Part shown: positions 13,989 through 27,200 of the stretch, in pieces | Layout: every line of letters starts with the position of its first letter | Position numbering within the stretch: position 1 is the stretch's first letter | Assembly (NCBI GenBank): GCA_032622095.1 | Contig: CP136063.1 | Coordinates: forward strand, 61,583,897-61,647,896 | DNA from: Siphonodentalium dalli | Taxonomy: Eukaryota; Mollusca; Scaphopoda; Gadilida; Siphonodentaliidae | Direction of reading: 5' to 3' | Length of the DNA: 64,000 nucleotides | The notes under the pieces: model-generated | What the model was told of the DNA's origin: nothing | The model's input: only the letters and a program-made list of their open reading frames with translations | The model's database searches: none | Program-made: the position numbers and the translations under genes

Positions 13989-14275
13989 GAACCTAGATAT
14001 GATATGCATGGGAGTAATAGCATGAGTAGTGTTATCATCTAGAACCTAGATATGAGATGCATGGGAGTAATATAATGAGAACCTAGATATGAGATGCATG
14101 GGAGTAATAGTATGAGTAGTGTTATCATCTAGAACCTAGATATGAGATGCATGGGAGTAATATAATGAGAACCTAGATATGAGATGCATGGGTGTAATAG
14201 TATGAGTAGTGTTATCATCTAGAACCTAGATATGAGATGCATGGGAGTAATATAATGAGTAGTGTTATCGTGAGT
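13989..14275. repeat. 37-bp minisatellite, six copies (copy 1)
   Basis: Units of AACCTAGATATGAGATGCAT plus GGGAGTAATA alternate with a 15-bp spacer TGAGTAGTGTTATCA, giving a roughly 89-bp higher-order period. The same unit is expanded to about 55 copies in copy 2. Confidence 0.9.
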
Positions 14276-14289
14276 ATTGAACGACGAAC

Positions 14290-15129
14290 GACTGTCTTCT
14301 CTTCCAAAATGTATCATCTAAATCAGACTCTAGAAAACTGCAAAGAGGCCTACAATGCCTAGAGATTTGGGAATCCACATGGCAGATGTCATTCCACCCT
14401 CAAAAATGCAACATCTTCCACATTACCAACAAAAAACGTCCCATCTTAACATACTACAAACTGCATGGTCACACTCTGGAAACATTAACAAACAGCAAGT
14501 ATCTGGGAGTAGTGATCAATAACCAACTGCGATGGGGACTTCACATTGACCTTATAACATCCAAGGCACAGCGGTCGCTCGGATTCCTCAGAAGAAATAT
14601 GCGAGGCTGTAGGAAAGATGTTAAGGCAGCAGCATATTCAGCCATGGTCAGACCTATACTAGAGTATGCCTCCACGGTTTGGGACCCCCACACAGAGAGA
14701 TTGGTCACTCAACTAGAACGAGTCCAACGCAGAGCCGCCCGATTCACCACCAGCAATTATTGGTCCAGAACACCAGGAGCAATGACAGACATACTAGGGG
14801 GCCTGCATTGGGAATCTCTCCATCACAGAAGAGCAAAAGACCGCCTCATGATGCTCAGAAAAATTAGAGATAAAACGGTCGACATCAACCCAGACTCGTA
14901 CATCAGGCAAGGCGATGAAAGGACACGGGGTAAACACAAATTATACCAAAGCACCACTGGGATCGACGTATACCACCAGTCGTTTTTTCCACGCACCACC
15001 AGACAGTGGAACAAACTCTCAGAGGGAAACTGCACACCAGAATTTGACACAAAGAGCTTCAGAGTGGAGTTGGACAAGCTGCCTGCCAGCCACCCAGCAT
15101 TCACCACTGACAAGAAAAAGAATAAGTAA
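14290..15129 (+). pseudogene. 5'-truncated LINE: reverse transcriptase C-terminal part
   Basis: The frame is open from 14290, just after the catalytic palm: its first residues, NDCLLFQN, correspond to the end of a (Y/F)ADD motif. It then follows the usual LINE thumb and connection region: QMSFHPQKCN, SKYLGVVI, LGFLRRN, VRPILEYASTVWDP, QLERVQRRAARF, and ends ...SFRVELDKLP. This is 280 codons without a stop. The left junction is exact against copy 2 (TTGAACGACGAA at 45907): sequence after GACGA is LINE in copy 1 and host in copy 2. This is typical 5' truncation during target-primed reverse transcription. It cannot be active because the endonuclease and most of the polymerase are missing. Confidence 0.88.
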
Positions 15130-15395
15130 CTCCGGAGCTGTTTTTAACTGTATATACACATTTTGTCATGTATTGTTCCGCTTTTGTATTGTTTGAATGC
15201 TTCCCACCTTTGTATATACGCACATCCGGCATCTTGAATAAACATCTATCGAGATCAGAAGTGTCGACCATTTATCACACAACATCCATGTATAATGGGG
15301 ATTAATCGATACATATTACATTTTAACTGTTTTTATCATGCATGCGCCAGGCTTTAAACACTCTAAAAAGAGATTTGCCTTATGTGGAAGAAGAA
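15130..15395 (+). mobile_element. 3' UTR of the truncated LINE and its right junction
   Basis: No frame is present. AATAAA occurs at about 15237. Homology with copy 2 resumes at about 15390 (AATCATATAT), so the insertion ends between roughly 15245 and 15390. Confidence 0.6.
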
Positions 15396-15959
15396 ATAAT
15401 CATATATGAAACACACGTACATCACTATGCATCATGTGTATCACTCATATGGTCACAATGATAACCCCTATCGCACATACAAATGCATAACTCACATATG
15501 GGTGTGTGTATATACACCATACAAGAACGATGAAATAGACATAATAACAAAAAGATTACACATAGCCATAATTATTAGTATCATATTCGGTTTAGAGTGT
15601 TTCCCCTTATATATCATTGGTGAGTATTTTGACCAAAGGCCACATGATCTCGAAGAATCTCGATCGAGGTTTTTTTTACCCAAATCGAGGTTTAATAGTA
15701 CCGTACATCGATTTTGGGTTCTCCCTGACCTGATAAAATTCAAACGCTGATCTTATTGGCTTTACAGACACAATACAACAACATAATACGCATACACAAA
15801 ATACTAACACAACTTGCAGAAGAAATAAAGTAAACCTACACATCGGCGGGATTTATATCAAAATTTCTCCAACCAACCGTTTAATATCAAGTCAATAATA
15901 TAAAACTAAATAGTTGGTATTCTGCATCGTCACCCTCTATTGAACTATTATCACAAGTG
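15396..15959. other. Duplicated intergenic sequence
   Basis: Matches 45920-46297 and then 49246-49322 in copy 2. CCAACCGTTTAATATCAAG at about 15878 is the pre-insertion site for both the hAT-like element and M1 in copy 2. No gene is seen. Confidence 0.6.
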
Positions 15960-16469
15960 TTAATGATGGATTATCTCCTTAAAAAAAACTAATTTTAAAA
16001 AGTTGCGTGTGTTTAAAACAATACATATGAACTGAAGACCCCTGTCCGGAAAAGCTTTTATCAATTAATATTAAATCGGGACCGTGTATGTTACTATTTT
16101 AGAATAGACCATTCAGATGATACCATATTGCGATATAGAGCACTGGACTGTTCCTATGGCTGCGCACCGAAAGTCAAATGTCCAGATTGATTGTTTGTGT
16201 TGTTTTGTTCCACATATATAAGCGATAATGAGTATAATTGACGTTTATTTGTGACATAATTGTACGATGAAATTTCTGGTCTTGGTTAACAGTAACCACT
16301 ATTATTCGTTAGCTGAACAAACACGCTTTTTTAGACCAGAAAATATTCGAAATAAAATTAATATTAGTCGATAGAAGCATTTCCGGACAGGGGTCTTCTA
16401 TTCAAATATAATATTTTATACCACGGTAACTATATAATACATGTTTACAAAGAGATAATCCACCTTTAA
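15960..16469. mobile_element. M1 MITE with TTAA ends (copy 1)
   Basis: TTAA followed by (G)ATGGATTATCTC, and at the other end GAGATAATCCACC followed by TTAA. Length is about 510 bp. The terminal inverted repeats extend imperfectly for about 100 bp. It is orthologous to the M1 at 49323-50377 in copy 2. Confidence 0.85.
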
Positions 16470-16619
16470 AAGGCAATGAATATTTTTTCCAAATCATTAT
16501 TCATGGATTCAGATGCAGTTTCAGAATGGTCGATCTGCAAATATTACTGAAGAAACAGAAATGTCCTTCCCTACAAATAGAATATATAGTATATATGTGA
16601 ATAGTGATAGTCTACTGGC

Positions 16620-17230
16620 GATGATGTGCTAGTATTCGTCAAATGTCGGATTTGTTGAAGTGCTCTTCTGAAGAAAAAACATGACTCGCCAATAGTCACC
16701 ATTGTGTAACCGCTGGCGATTCCATGAAGTCGGTGTCTAGTGGGTGTGGATCTCCAGGGTGGTTGTACCTCCGAGTTTTGACAGCCTCTGGTTAAAGAAT
16801 CACCCCTTACAACAAACATGGATCTGATAGTCTGGTCGTCGAGACTCGATTTTGAGGTGAACTTAGAACAAATTGGTGACACAATGCTTTTGTTGTCATT
16901 TTGTCGGGCAGAATATGGGGAACAATATATCCAAAATCCGCTGAAATGCGTTATGGGGAAAACAATTCTACTGTTCTTTGAAATAAGGTCCTATTTCTGG
17001 CTTTTTGTGTGTCAAATTTATAGTTCCTTATTATTCCAATCAAACTGATGGAAAGAAACGCTCGACCGTGAACAAATGTTCTATGCAAAGATGTTTGGTG
17101 TATTTGAGTGAGACTGTACTTATATAACACCATATTCCAAATTCCCCATTAATTCCAAGGGGGAAAGTCGTCATTTTTGGGTCAAAAGACAGGAATATGT
17201 AAAAGAAATGGTGAAAATTTACAAACAATA
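16620..17230. other. Sequence between copy 1 and an M1 element, with a transposon-end fragment
   Basis: 16840-17000 resembles the outer inverted repeat of the long-TIR element at 19125-23415 (AAATTGGTGACACAAT..., ATATCCAAAATCCGCTG), so it is probably a fragment of a related transposon. No gene is recognised. Confidence 0.4.
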
Positions 17231-18222
17231 TTTGAAGGTGGATTATCTCTTTGTAAACATGTATTATATAGTTACCAGGGTATGAAATATTAGATTTGAA
17301 TCGAAGTCTCCTGCCCAGAAATGCTTCTATCGATAAATGTTTTATTTCGAATATTTTTTGGTCTAAAAAGGTGTGTTTATTCAGCTAACGAACAATAGTG
17401 GTTACTGTTAACTTAATTTTGTCACAAATAAACGTTAAAGGTACTCAATCCGAACAGAGGGTTCCCATCTCAACAGATTCCAACAACAACAATCCGATCA
17501 GAGGGTCCTATATTACTATTTCTTTGGCTTTGGGGGTAAAACATATTTGATTCGAGTCGAGGAACCCATCAAACAAAGCTCAGAGTTATTATATATTGAT
17601 TTTTGAAATTTGTTATATTCTCGAGATGAGTACTAATAATTGCCGTCAATTTCTTATTTTGCTGAGATGTGTACTCAAAAACACTTTCAAACAGACAAGG
17701 ATGGATAACTCTAAAATCAAGTGGTAATAATAACACAATTTTGACTGAGTTCTGGTCCAGACCGTATTCCCGATAATGAAAAATAATAGATTTCTGAAAT
17801 TGATATCTAACAAATCTGAGCTTTGATGAGTGACTTCCTCGACTCGAATCAAATATTTTTGATCACAGAAGCCATTGAAATAGTAATTGAGAGGAGTTTT
17901 ATCGGATTGAGTACCTTTAATTATAATCTTTATCGCTTATATCTGTGGAACAAAACAATACAAACAAGCAATCTGGGATATTTGACTTTCGGTGCGTAGC
18001 CATTGGAACAGCCCAGTGATCTATATCGCAATATGGTATCATCCGAAAGGTCTGTTCTAAAAATAGTAACATAAACGGTCCCGATTTAATATTCGAAATA
18101 AAATCAATATTAATTGATAGAAGCTTTCCCGGACAGGGGTCATCAGTTGATATCTATTATTTTATACCGACGCAATTATTTAAAAAATGTTATTTAAAGA
18201 GATAATCCATTTCCCAGTTTAC
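17231..18222. mobile_element. M1 MITE interrupted by a second TTAA MITE
   Basis: M1 sequence runs from AAGGTGGATTATCTC at 17234 to AAGAGATAATCCAT at about 18215. It is split at a TTAA by the F2 element (17435-17920). Confidence 0.8.
17435..17920. mobile_element. F2 MITE with AGGTACTCAATCCGA ends, TTAA-flanked
   Basis: TTAA-AGGTACTCAATCC at the left and GGATTGAGTACCT-TTAA at the right are inverted copies. Longer inner arms also pair (TTGATTCGAGTCGAGGAA with its inverse). A second copy lies at 29842-30258. There is no coding sequence. Confidence 0.85.
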
Positions 18223-18526
18223 CCGATGGAACAATACTGTTAAGTATCTTTAGCTTTATCTAGCTTTCATCTGTGAAAACTGCAATTACTTGAAGATTAG
18301 GATTGTTGTCACTCGGACTTCAGTATTTCGATCAAATTCAAGTGGTATTACACAATGCAGTATAGGAACAATGGTCATTTGATAAAATCAACCTGGTTAT
18401 CAGGTGGGACCTCATAAGACCAAATGAATAATATATTGTTTCTGCACTATATTATGTATGTGTCTCTCACTTGAATTTTATAAAATAGCCCATTATTATG
18501 TATAACAATGATAACCGTCAGTCTCA
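18223..18526. other. Unassigned sequence
   Basis: AT-rich, with no credible frame or repeat that I recognise. Confidence 0.4.
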
Positions 18527-18715
18527 TTTCAAGCAGAATAAGCATAATCCATTGAACCAAAAAATATCTGACAATAATGTATAAGCATTTCTAGACACAT
18601 ATCAATTTTTTTTATAAACTTGATCAAATTGAACTCTCAGTAAATTTCAAAATACTGACTCCGAGAGCCTATATTCGCTCTCAATGCATTGGATTTTCAA
18701 AATATTTCCGAGGTA
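18527..18715 (-). mobile_element. Orphan copy of the LINE leader seen at 1934-2440
   Basis: About 190 bp matches 2030-2225 at high identity, including TATCTGACAATAATGTATAA and CGCTCTCAATGCATTGGATT. No LINE coding sequence follows, so it is a fragment or a solo relic. Confidence 0.65.
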
Positions 18716-19124
18716 GGCCCAGGTCCTAATTTACACGAAATTTCACAAGGATATAGAAATTAGATGGAACAATTTTTGGCATCACATCCATATTTTTAAA
18801 AGATATATTTGATTGAGAATATTAACTGGAAAGTGAGCAAAATTATGCCAATCACCAGAAGTCAAAACTAATAAAGCAAACAGTTATAATTATTGTGCCA
18901 TCTTATATATTAGGATTCTACGATGAGGAGAGGGACCGTCATTTTATAAAATAACTCACTATTTTAGCTATGAATCCATTGAGTTGACGGCACCTTCCAT
19001 CGGCTGAACACGAATCTGTGGCCAATTACCTTCTTGTGACTATTTTTTGGTATGGGAAACCAAGTCGGCAATGGTGTGAGCTGGATCAAAGGATGTATAA
19101 GGCTCTCTATTTGCCCCCATAGTG
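18716..19124. other. Unassigned sequence beside the long-TIR element
   Basis: No gene is recognised. The right border meets the left inverted repeat of the next element. Confidence 0.35.
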
Positions 19125-22100
19125 TGGTCGTCTGAAGGTTGGTCCCAGAAGAATTTGGCAAAGAAGCGGTTTTGGTGTCATTCGACGCGGGATAATCTGG
19201 TGTATAACATATCCAGAATTCGCTTTGGGGACAATTCAGGATCCGAGATGGCGTCCAACATGGCTGCCGTTAGTTAAAAGAGACTCTGACTGAGATTAGT
19301 TCGATTATAATGCGCACAAATGTTGTCATGTGTATACAAATGTATACCACCTTGCTCTAGAAAAAATAGAACCCCTCGCCCCAGATGGCCGCCAAGATGG
19401 CGGCCTAAACTCGAAAATTACAGTTTTTGCCTAATACCTTAAAGATCAGTTCCTGATTTGTGATAACGGTTGAGACTGCCGACCGTGATAAGTGTTCTTC
19501 GTTTTAATTCAGCAATGAAAGATACTATGAATGGGGTCCAGACTCATCTACACCGTTAAAAATTCGATTTTACAGAACACGGTATAAAATTCCACAAAAT
19601 TCGCCATTGGGATTCCAGTCATATATCAACAAGAAATGGACAGAACTGTACAATGTAAGTTGGGCACACCATTATCTATCGACACTCCAATTCCATGAAA
19701 CCCAAATTGGCACTTTGTCTCAAAATGGCTGCCAAAATGGCGGTCAAAATATGAAAAATGGCTGATATTGATCACATTGTCATTCAAACCATTATAAGTA
19801 GTGGTTGATGAATAAAATTGACTACATAAATACGAATGTATACCTCTTTATGATGTCATTATGCTAGCTCTATGGAAAAACTTAAAAATCAGTACCCAAA
19901 ATGGCCACCCGATGTGAAAAATACTATTTTCTATCACTGCTGTTTACCACTTCTTGCTCTCTGAACTGGGAAACAATGGGTACACTATTTCAATGGTCGT
20001 GTCAACTGATCATTCCAGCAATGACATGTCTAATCGTTTAGGTCATAGTCCGGTCCTTCTCTAATAAGTTGTAACGAATATGGTATGAAATTTTCATTAC
20101 AGCACAGAAACCAATCGTCGTAGGCGTACCTAAATGGTCTTATCTCCAAACAAGTTATATCTTTTTAAAAGAAAACGTGGGAGTAAACATCAAAAATATG
20201 TGGTTCAATGGACAGCTAATGTCAGTTGTCATTGGGATAAATACAACAATACGCCATGCTTTCCCAACATTAGGAGAAATGTTGTCTGAAATCTTCATTG
20301 TGAAAGCACATTTTTAGAACTAGCTGAACTAAATGTAGCCCATGTACATTGTATAGTTCTGTCCATTTCTTGTTGCTATTTGAGTGGAATCCAAATGGCG
20401 ATTTTGTGGAATTTTACACCGCGTTTTGTAAAATCGAATTATTGTTCAGGGTGTAGATGAATCTGGGACACCATTCATGGTATCTTTCATTGCTCCAATG
20501 CTGCATTAACATGAATAAGACTAACCGGAATCACCAATCGGAACCATTATCAAACAGGAACTGAACTTTAAGATATTAGGCAAAAACTTCAATTTTTCGA
20601 GTTTAGGCCGCCATCTTGGCGGCCATCTGGGGCGAGGGGTTCCATTTTTTATGGATAGGTGGCATTCATGATACTATGCCTTCGCAAAATGTTTACATTT
20701 GTATACATATCATTGGGGGAAAACTGTTTCACTAGAATCGATTCTATGGCTATTTCCGTTCCGACCCTATTGTTACATTTACTGATTTTTCGACCATTTT
20801 GAATGACAAAATATGTACATCATTCAGAAAAATGGTAAGTATATAGTTTTAAAATAGTTCTCCGCACATACTTCAGTGGATCTAGATCCATGAAACATTC
20901 ATTTCAATGTTCCAGAATGGAAACACTCTCCATATCACATATTAATTTTAATTTTATGTGATAATCAGTCGTATTTTGCAAAACTTCATCTGAACCTTCG
21001 AAATAGTATGTATGAAACAAGAGAGGATCTCGTCAGTTTCAACACGATTTATATTTGGCCATATAAGCTCAATCTTGTTATATCAAACTATTTGAAAATG
21101 TAAAAAACAATCAGTAAAACGCGTAATTGCAAAGTAACAGGTGGGTTCCGACTCTTTCTCACCCCCAAATTGATAGGTTCCGGTTCCATTACCGGTTCAA
21201 TCGACACGAAATGGCTCTGATTTTAAGACAGAGTAATGCAATAAAAATGGACATGGAGCTTCAAAACTTATTTTCGATCCGCCGAAACTTATGTATGTTT
21301 CTTGACTATTTGCGTCAAACATTTATACAGTTAAATTTCAATCGTAAGATCATCATTTGCATATATATCTCTAAATCCCGAGAATCAGATGATATTATTG
21401 CAAGAAGAAGTTTGCCGTGGGTGACAATCACGTTAGACATTTTGTAGATTCACATCCTGATGATTAACTTGTTATTCTAGTGGGAGAAGATGATGTTGAG
21501 TCATTGGGTGGAAAACATAGATACAGAACCGTTCGTTTTTGTGTGCAAGGGAAGGAACTGAGACAGGGCGATGTTGAATTCGTGCTGAACGAAGAATTAA
21601 TGTCGCTTGAAGTTGTGTCTGTGGCAGAATGCCATCTATTAGTAAGTCCATGTGCCAAAGTTTCCAGCAGATCATTATTTACCGACACGATCGACTCCAA
21701 TATTAATGTAGATTGCTGCGACACAGTTAACGAGATATCTGCGATAGTGGATGAGATAACTGGCCTCTTACCAGAAATAATACACCAATTAAAAGACTCA
21801 GACAGGTTTCCAGACTGGATGTCTTTTCTTCAACAATTAACCTCGGGGACATTCGCTATAAATAATGTCTATTTTCAGCTATTTCTAGATGTTGTACGAT
21901 TTCTTGAATCCGAGGGTGCAAAAGCATGCGATATACTCCGGAGGTAAAATAGATCTGGGCCGTTGGCTGCAGACCATTTCTTTCTGAATTCATTCGGTTT
22001 ATGCTAGGGACGGAATGTGCAGGGTTCCAGGATTGGGAAAGTGTGGCTACAAAGATGCCCGAATTAACTCTGTGTGCCCCAGTTTAAAAACACTTAGGAC

Positions 22101-23415
22101 AAAATAAAATTATCTAGAGAGTGAATGCAACAAACCAGGAACCATTGGTCAAAATATAGAACATTTTAAAAGTGCAGCCAGAAACGACGTCTCGTATAAA
22201 TTTTGTTTATATGGGAAAAGGGTTGTAATGGGCTTTGGGACACAGCTTGGAGAGACTGATTTATTCGGGCAGCTTTGGCGGGCGTGCTGGTTGCAGCCGG
22301 TGTGGTGAAGGTGTTTACTGAATTATGTCAATCGCCGACCTCCATCACATCATCATTGGGGGGCGCTGCCTCGGCCTTTGTCACCAGATCGACGGATAAG
22401 TCAACTAAGAACAGCGAGTCCTCCAGGCTCAACATCGCGCCACCGATTCCATTATACATTCTGAAGAAAAACAAATTCAAAAGTTTTAGAGGCAATCTTT
22501 CTAACGATATGAATTCAAAAGCCATAGATATCCAAAACTGATACATTAGACTGTAAAAGGACCATAATCTCATCGCGCTATTCAATAAACATTAATGGCC
22601 ATTTAGGTTAACCGTTTCTCGCTGTCTTGGTGTGTCATAACTGGCAAAATGAAGCTGAGCAGCCTAAGAAAACAAGCGTCTATCGAATAGAACCGGCTCT
22701 TTAGAAGGGACGATAGAATTGATCTAGATCATGAAAGTCACAAATGAGTCCGAACATTTTTCACTATTTTTGACGGTTCATTTAGATTGTTATTCTGCTG
22801 TGGGAATCTTGGGAGATGGTTTCATTACATTTACATGGGAAATGCACACGCTGGTATACGTCCTGACAATTTCCGACTGTATTTACAGGCGAATAGACCC
22901 AATTTGCAGCGTCGAATGATACATTGAATTTACATGGGAAATGCAAACGCTCGAGTTATATGGTCTAAATGTGTGGATATATGCACGTAACGGAACATCG
23001 ATTGCATAAATATTGTTACTGTATTGCTATAAACCTTTCATAGATCAATACTAATAGTTTAAAACTTACCTTTATGTTGTTTTTTTGTGACAATGGCGCC
23101 CAAAACTTTCTAGAAAAAGTTAAAATGGAGTCGGATCTCAACGCCGATAGAGACGGAACAAACGGGAATAGATCCTGGTGAAACAGTTTCCCCCAGTGCA
23201 TATGGCAACATTTGTTCTCACTATAATCGAATCAATCTCAGTCAGTCTTTTTGATTAAGGCGGCCATGTTGGACGCCATCTTGGATCCTGGATTTTCCCC
23301 TCAGCGGATTTTAGCGGATTTTGGATATGTCGTAGCAGAGATTCTCCCGCGTCGAATGACACCAAGATCGCTTCTTTACCAATTTCTTCTGGGTCAACCC
23401 CCTTTTTTGCGTACC
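19125..23415. mobile_element. 4.3-kb DNA transposon with long, nested inverted repeats
   Basis: The outer arms 19125-19335 and about 23190-23415 are inverted copies (shared words GGTGTCATTCGACGCGGGA and CCAAGATGGCGTCCAACATG, each with small differences). A second inverted pair, about 19340-19690 and 20330-20720, folds the left third on itself. The inner arms contain the words GATGGCCGCC and AACCCCTCGCCCC. Internal sequence carries a broken gene (21474-22087) and a further 88-codon frame at 22275-22541 that I do not recognise. No transposase was identified, so the class is unknown. Part of the inverted structure could reflect two nested related elements rather than one. Confidence 0.65.
21474..22087 (+). 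pseudogene. Broken gene inside the long-TIR element (uncharacterised family)
   Basis: A possible splice acceptor (TGTTATTCTAG) precedes an open stretch of about 155 codons that ends FLDVVRFLESEG. Just before its stop the meaningful frame shifts to the one starting at 21926, which reads MRYTPEVK, a stop, then IWAVGCRPFLSEFIRFMLG. From memory, the block FLDVV...MRY..E...FW...F..FMGG is common in uncharacterised, repeat-borne proteins of bivalve genomes, so one frameshift and one stop appear to have inactivated this copy. Its biochemical role is unknown to me. That family recollection is unchecked. Confidence 0.5.
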
Positions 23416-24879
23416 ACGACCACCTTACTATTTCAACAATACCTCATGCACAATTGATACTGTATAAAATATTTAAAAACAAGTATACTGTGCGCTTCTG
23501 TACGCTATATTTCCAATATTCCCTACGATGTCAGATGCATCATATTTTGTGACACTGGTGCATTTTGACACAAATAGCATGACATATATTCATACTTCAG
23601 TGATTTTCTAACAGAAATGACCCAATGACAGTTGAAAAAACAACACTAAGTAGCTAGCATATATTGTAATTTGAAATCATTATAGTTTAAGTACCCCTAA
23701 TATTATTTTTTTTAATATTTTGAACTCATTTAGTCATCCATTAAAACGAAACCAAAACGAGATGACGACCTGTTTTTGTTTTTCTGAGACAGTTGATCAA
23801 ACAATATACAACAACCCTAAAATGAACTTGGATGACCGATTGCGCAGTTACCTATAACTGCACGAATCACATATATTGTGGATTGTGTCCACTGTGTATG
23901 AGATGTGTAACCTTGTTTTGATTGATTTTAATAAGAATAGTTTGTACCTGCAAAGAGGGAAACGCCTGCAACAATAAAATAGATTCGGAAAGACCGGGAA
24001 TCCGTACCCTCAAACAAAATAGTACTTGATATATATACACATTTGATAAATTATGTTTATATATAAATACAGTGTTTTAGGTTGTCAATCTAATGCATAT
24101 TCAGGTATTGTTCTATGTTTAAACACAAAAAATATTTGAACAGTGAAGTATTTCATACTTGTGAGAAATTTCGGTCGGAGGGTATTCCGAGTTTTTAGTC
24201 ACGTGATGTTTACAATCCATTTTGTCAAAGTTTGCCTTCGATTTGTCCGTTTCGATCGCGTGGTTCTGCTGACTTGTGGGGGATCTTCGGGGGTTGGTTG
24301 ATTTGGGGAATCGATATATAGTCGCCCTGGGCTGTGATCAGTGGGTGGGTTCCTCGGATTGAGCACCTTAAATATAGTACACAATGTTTTAAGTTATCAG
24401 TTTGTATTAAAATTTAGCTGTATCTTATAGGTGACTGGAATAACATCAATAAAAGAAATGGAATCCTTGCCATTGTTAATCAGGTGGGAATTTTAGTCCA
24501 TCATATGACAAATACGCTACCTTACATGTCAATATAAACTGTATTTCACCAATATTCAATGGCATAGTGAGATTGATTACTTTGATATAATGGGCATACT
24601 TTGCATCATTGGGATACCTCAGTCCTGGGATAAAACCACATATGGTCAGAAGAACTTTATGATTTATTCATTTGGTCATTTCAGTTAAGTATGACCTCAA
24701 TTACAACCTATATCATATATTGAAAGATAGTATGAATTGAAAAGCTGAATGAGAGTACTATCATTTGAGAGTTGAGTAAAAAATAAAATAATAGTATTAG
24801 TGAATAATATGTCAGGTCAGGTGCTCTTCGCTTAAATATTTTCGGTTGTTTGAGGTAGTAATATAAAAAAACAGACTAT
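23416..24879. other. Gene-poor AT-rich spacer
   Basis: I see no credible frame, repeat array or element end here. A short GC-richer patch at 24180-24370 has no recognisable product. Confidence 0.4.
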
Positions 24880-26560
<1,681 letters not shown>

Positions 26561-26577
26561 CTCTCCTGTTTCTTTAA

Positions 26578-26710
26578 TAAAAGAAATAAAATCAATATTA
26601 ATTGTTAGAATCTGTTCCGGGCAGGGATTTCCACCTCTTACGTATGATTTAATACACAGGAAACTATATCAAATGTGTTATTCAAATTAGATAATCCATC
26701 TTTAAGATTA
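26578..26710. mobile_element. M1-related MITE end, copy 2
   Basis: Same fragment as 11341-11455, beginning AAATCAATATTAATTG and ending at ATAATCCATCTTT. Confidence 0.6.
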
Positions 26711-26739
26711 TAAACGCAGATTATTTTACCGTGGAATAT

Positions 26740-27180
26740 GTTATAGGTTCCATTGCAGTCCTGGATATATTATTGTGCTGCAGTCAACCACTGAGATATC
26801 GATGAAATTATCCATGTTTATCATTGGATCAGTATTTATGTTTATGTTGAAATCTCCCATCAGGAAACATTATTTGTTTTCCTCCGAATATGGGCATCCA
26901 AGTTGATTCTTGTTTATATGATCACGGATTTCAATAAATAAGTTTTCAAAGAATTTCGTGAATATAGATATATCTGCTCGAACTTGTGCTTTAATGTTAT
27001 CATTGACATAAATTCCAACCCAGCCACTTCTCTGTCATCCCTATGGTTATCATATAAACAGTAACTCCCCGTTTTGTCAGTACATTGGAGACTCAGCTGT
27101 CGGCCAAGTTTCAACAACACCTATTAACGAACCAAAGCCGGACGCTTTGGGTCATATATATACTATACATGTATCTGATT
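26740..27180 (-). pseudogene. Decayed LINE endonuclease fragment, copy 2
   Basis: Shortened version of 11545-12330. The block with VGIYVNDNI, translated from the minus strand near 27000-27030, is recognisable, but indels remove most of the frame. Confidence 0.6.
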
Positions 27181-27200
27181 TTTGTGACGTCACCAATTAT

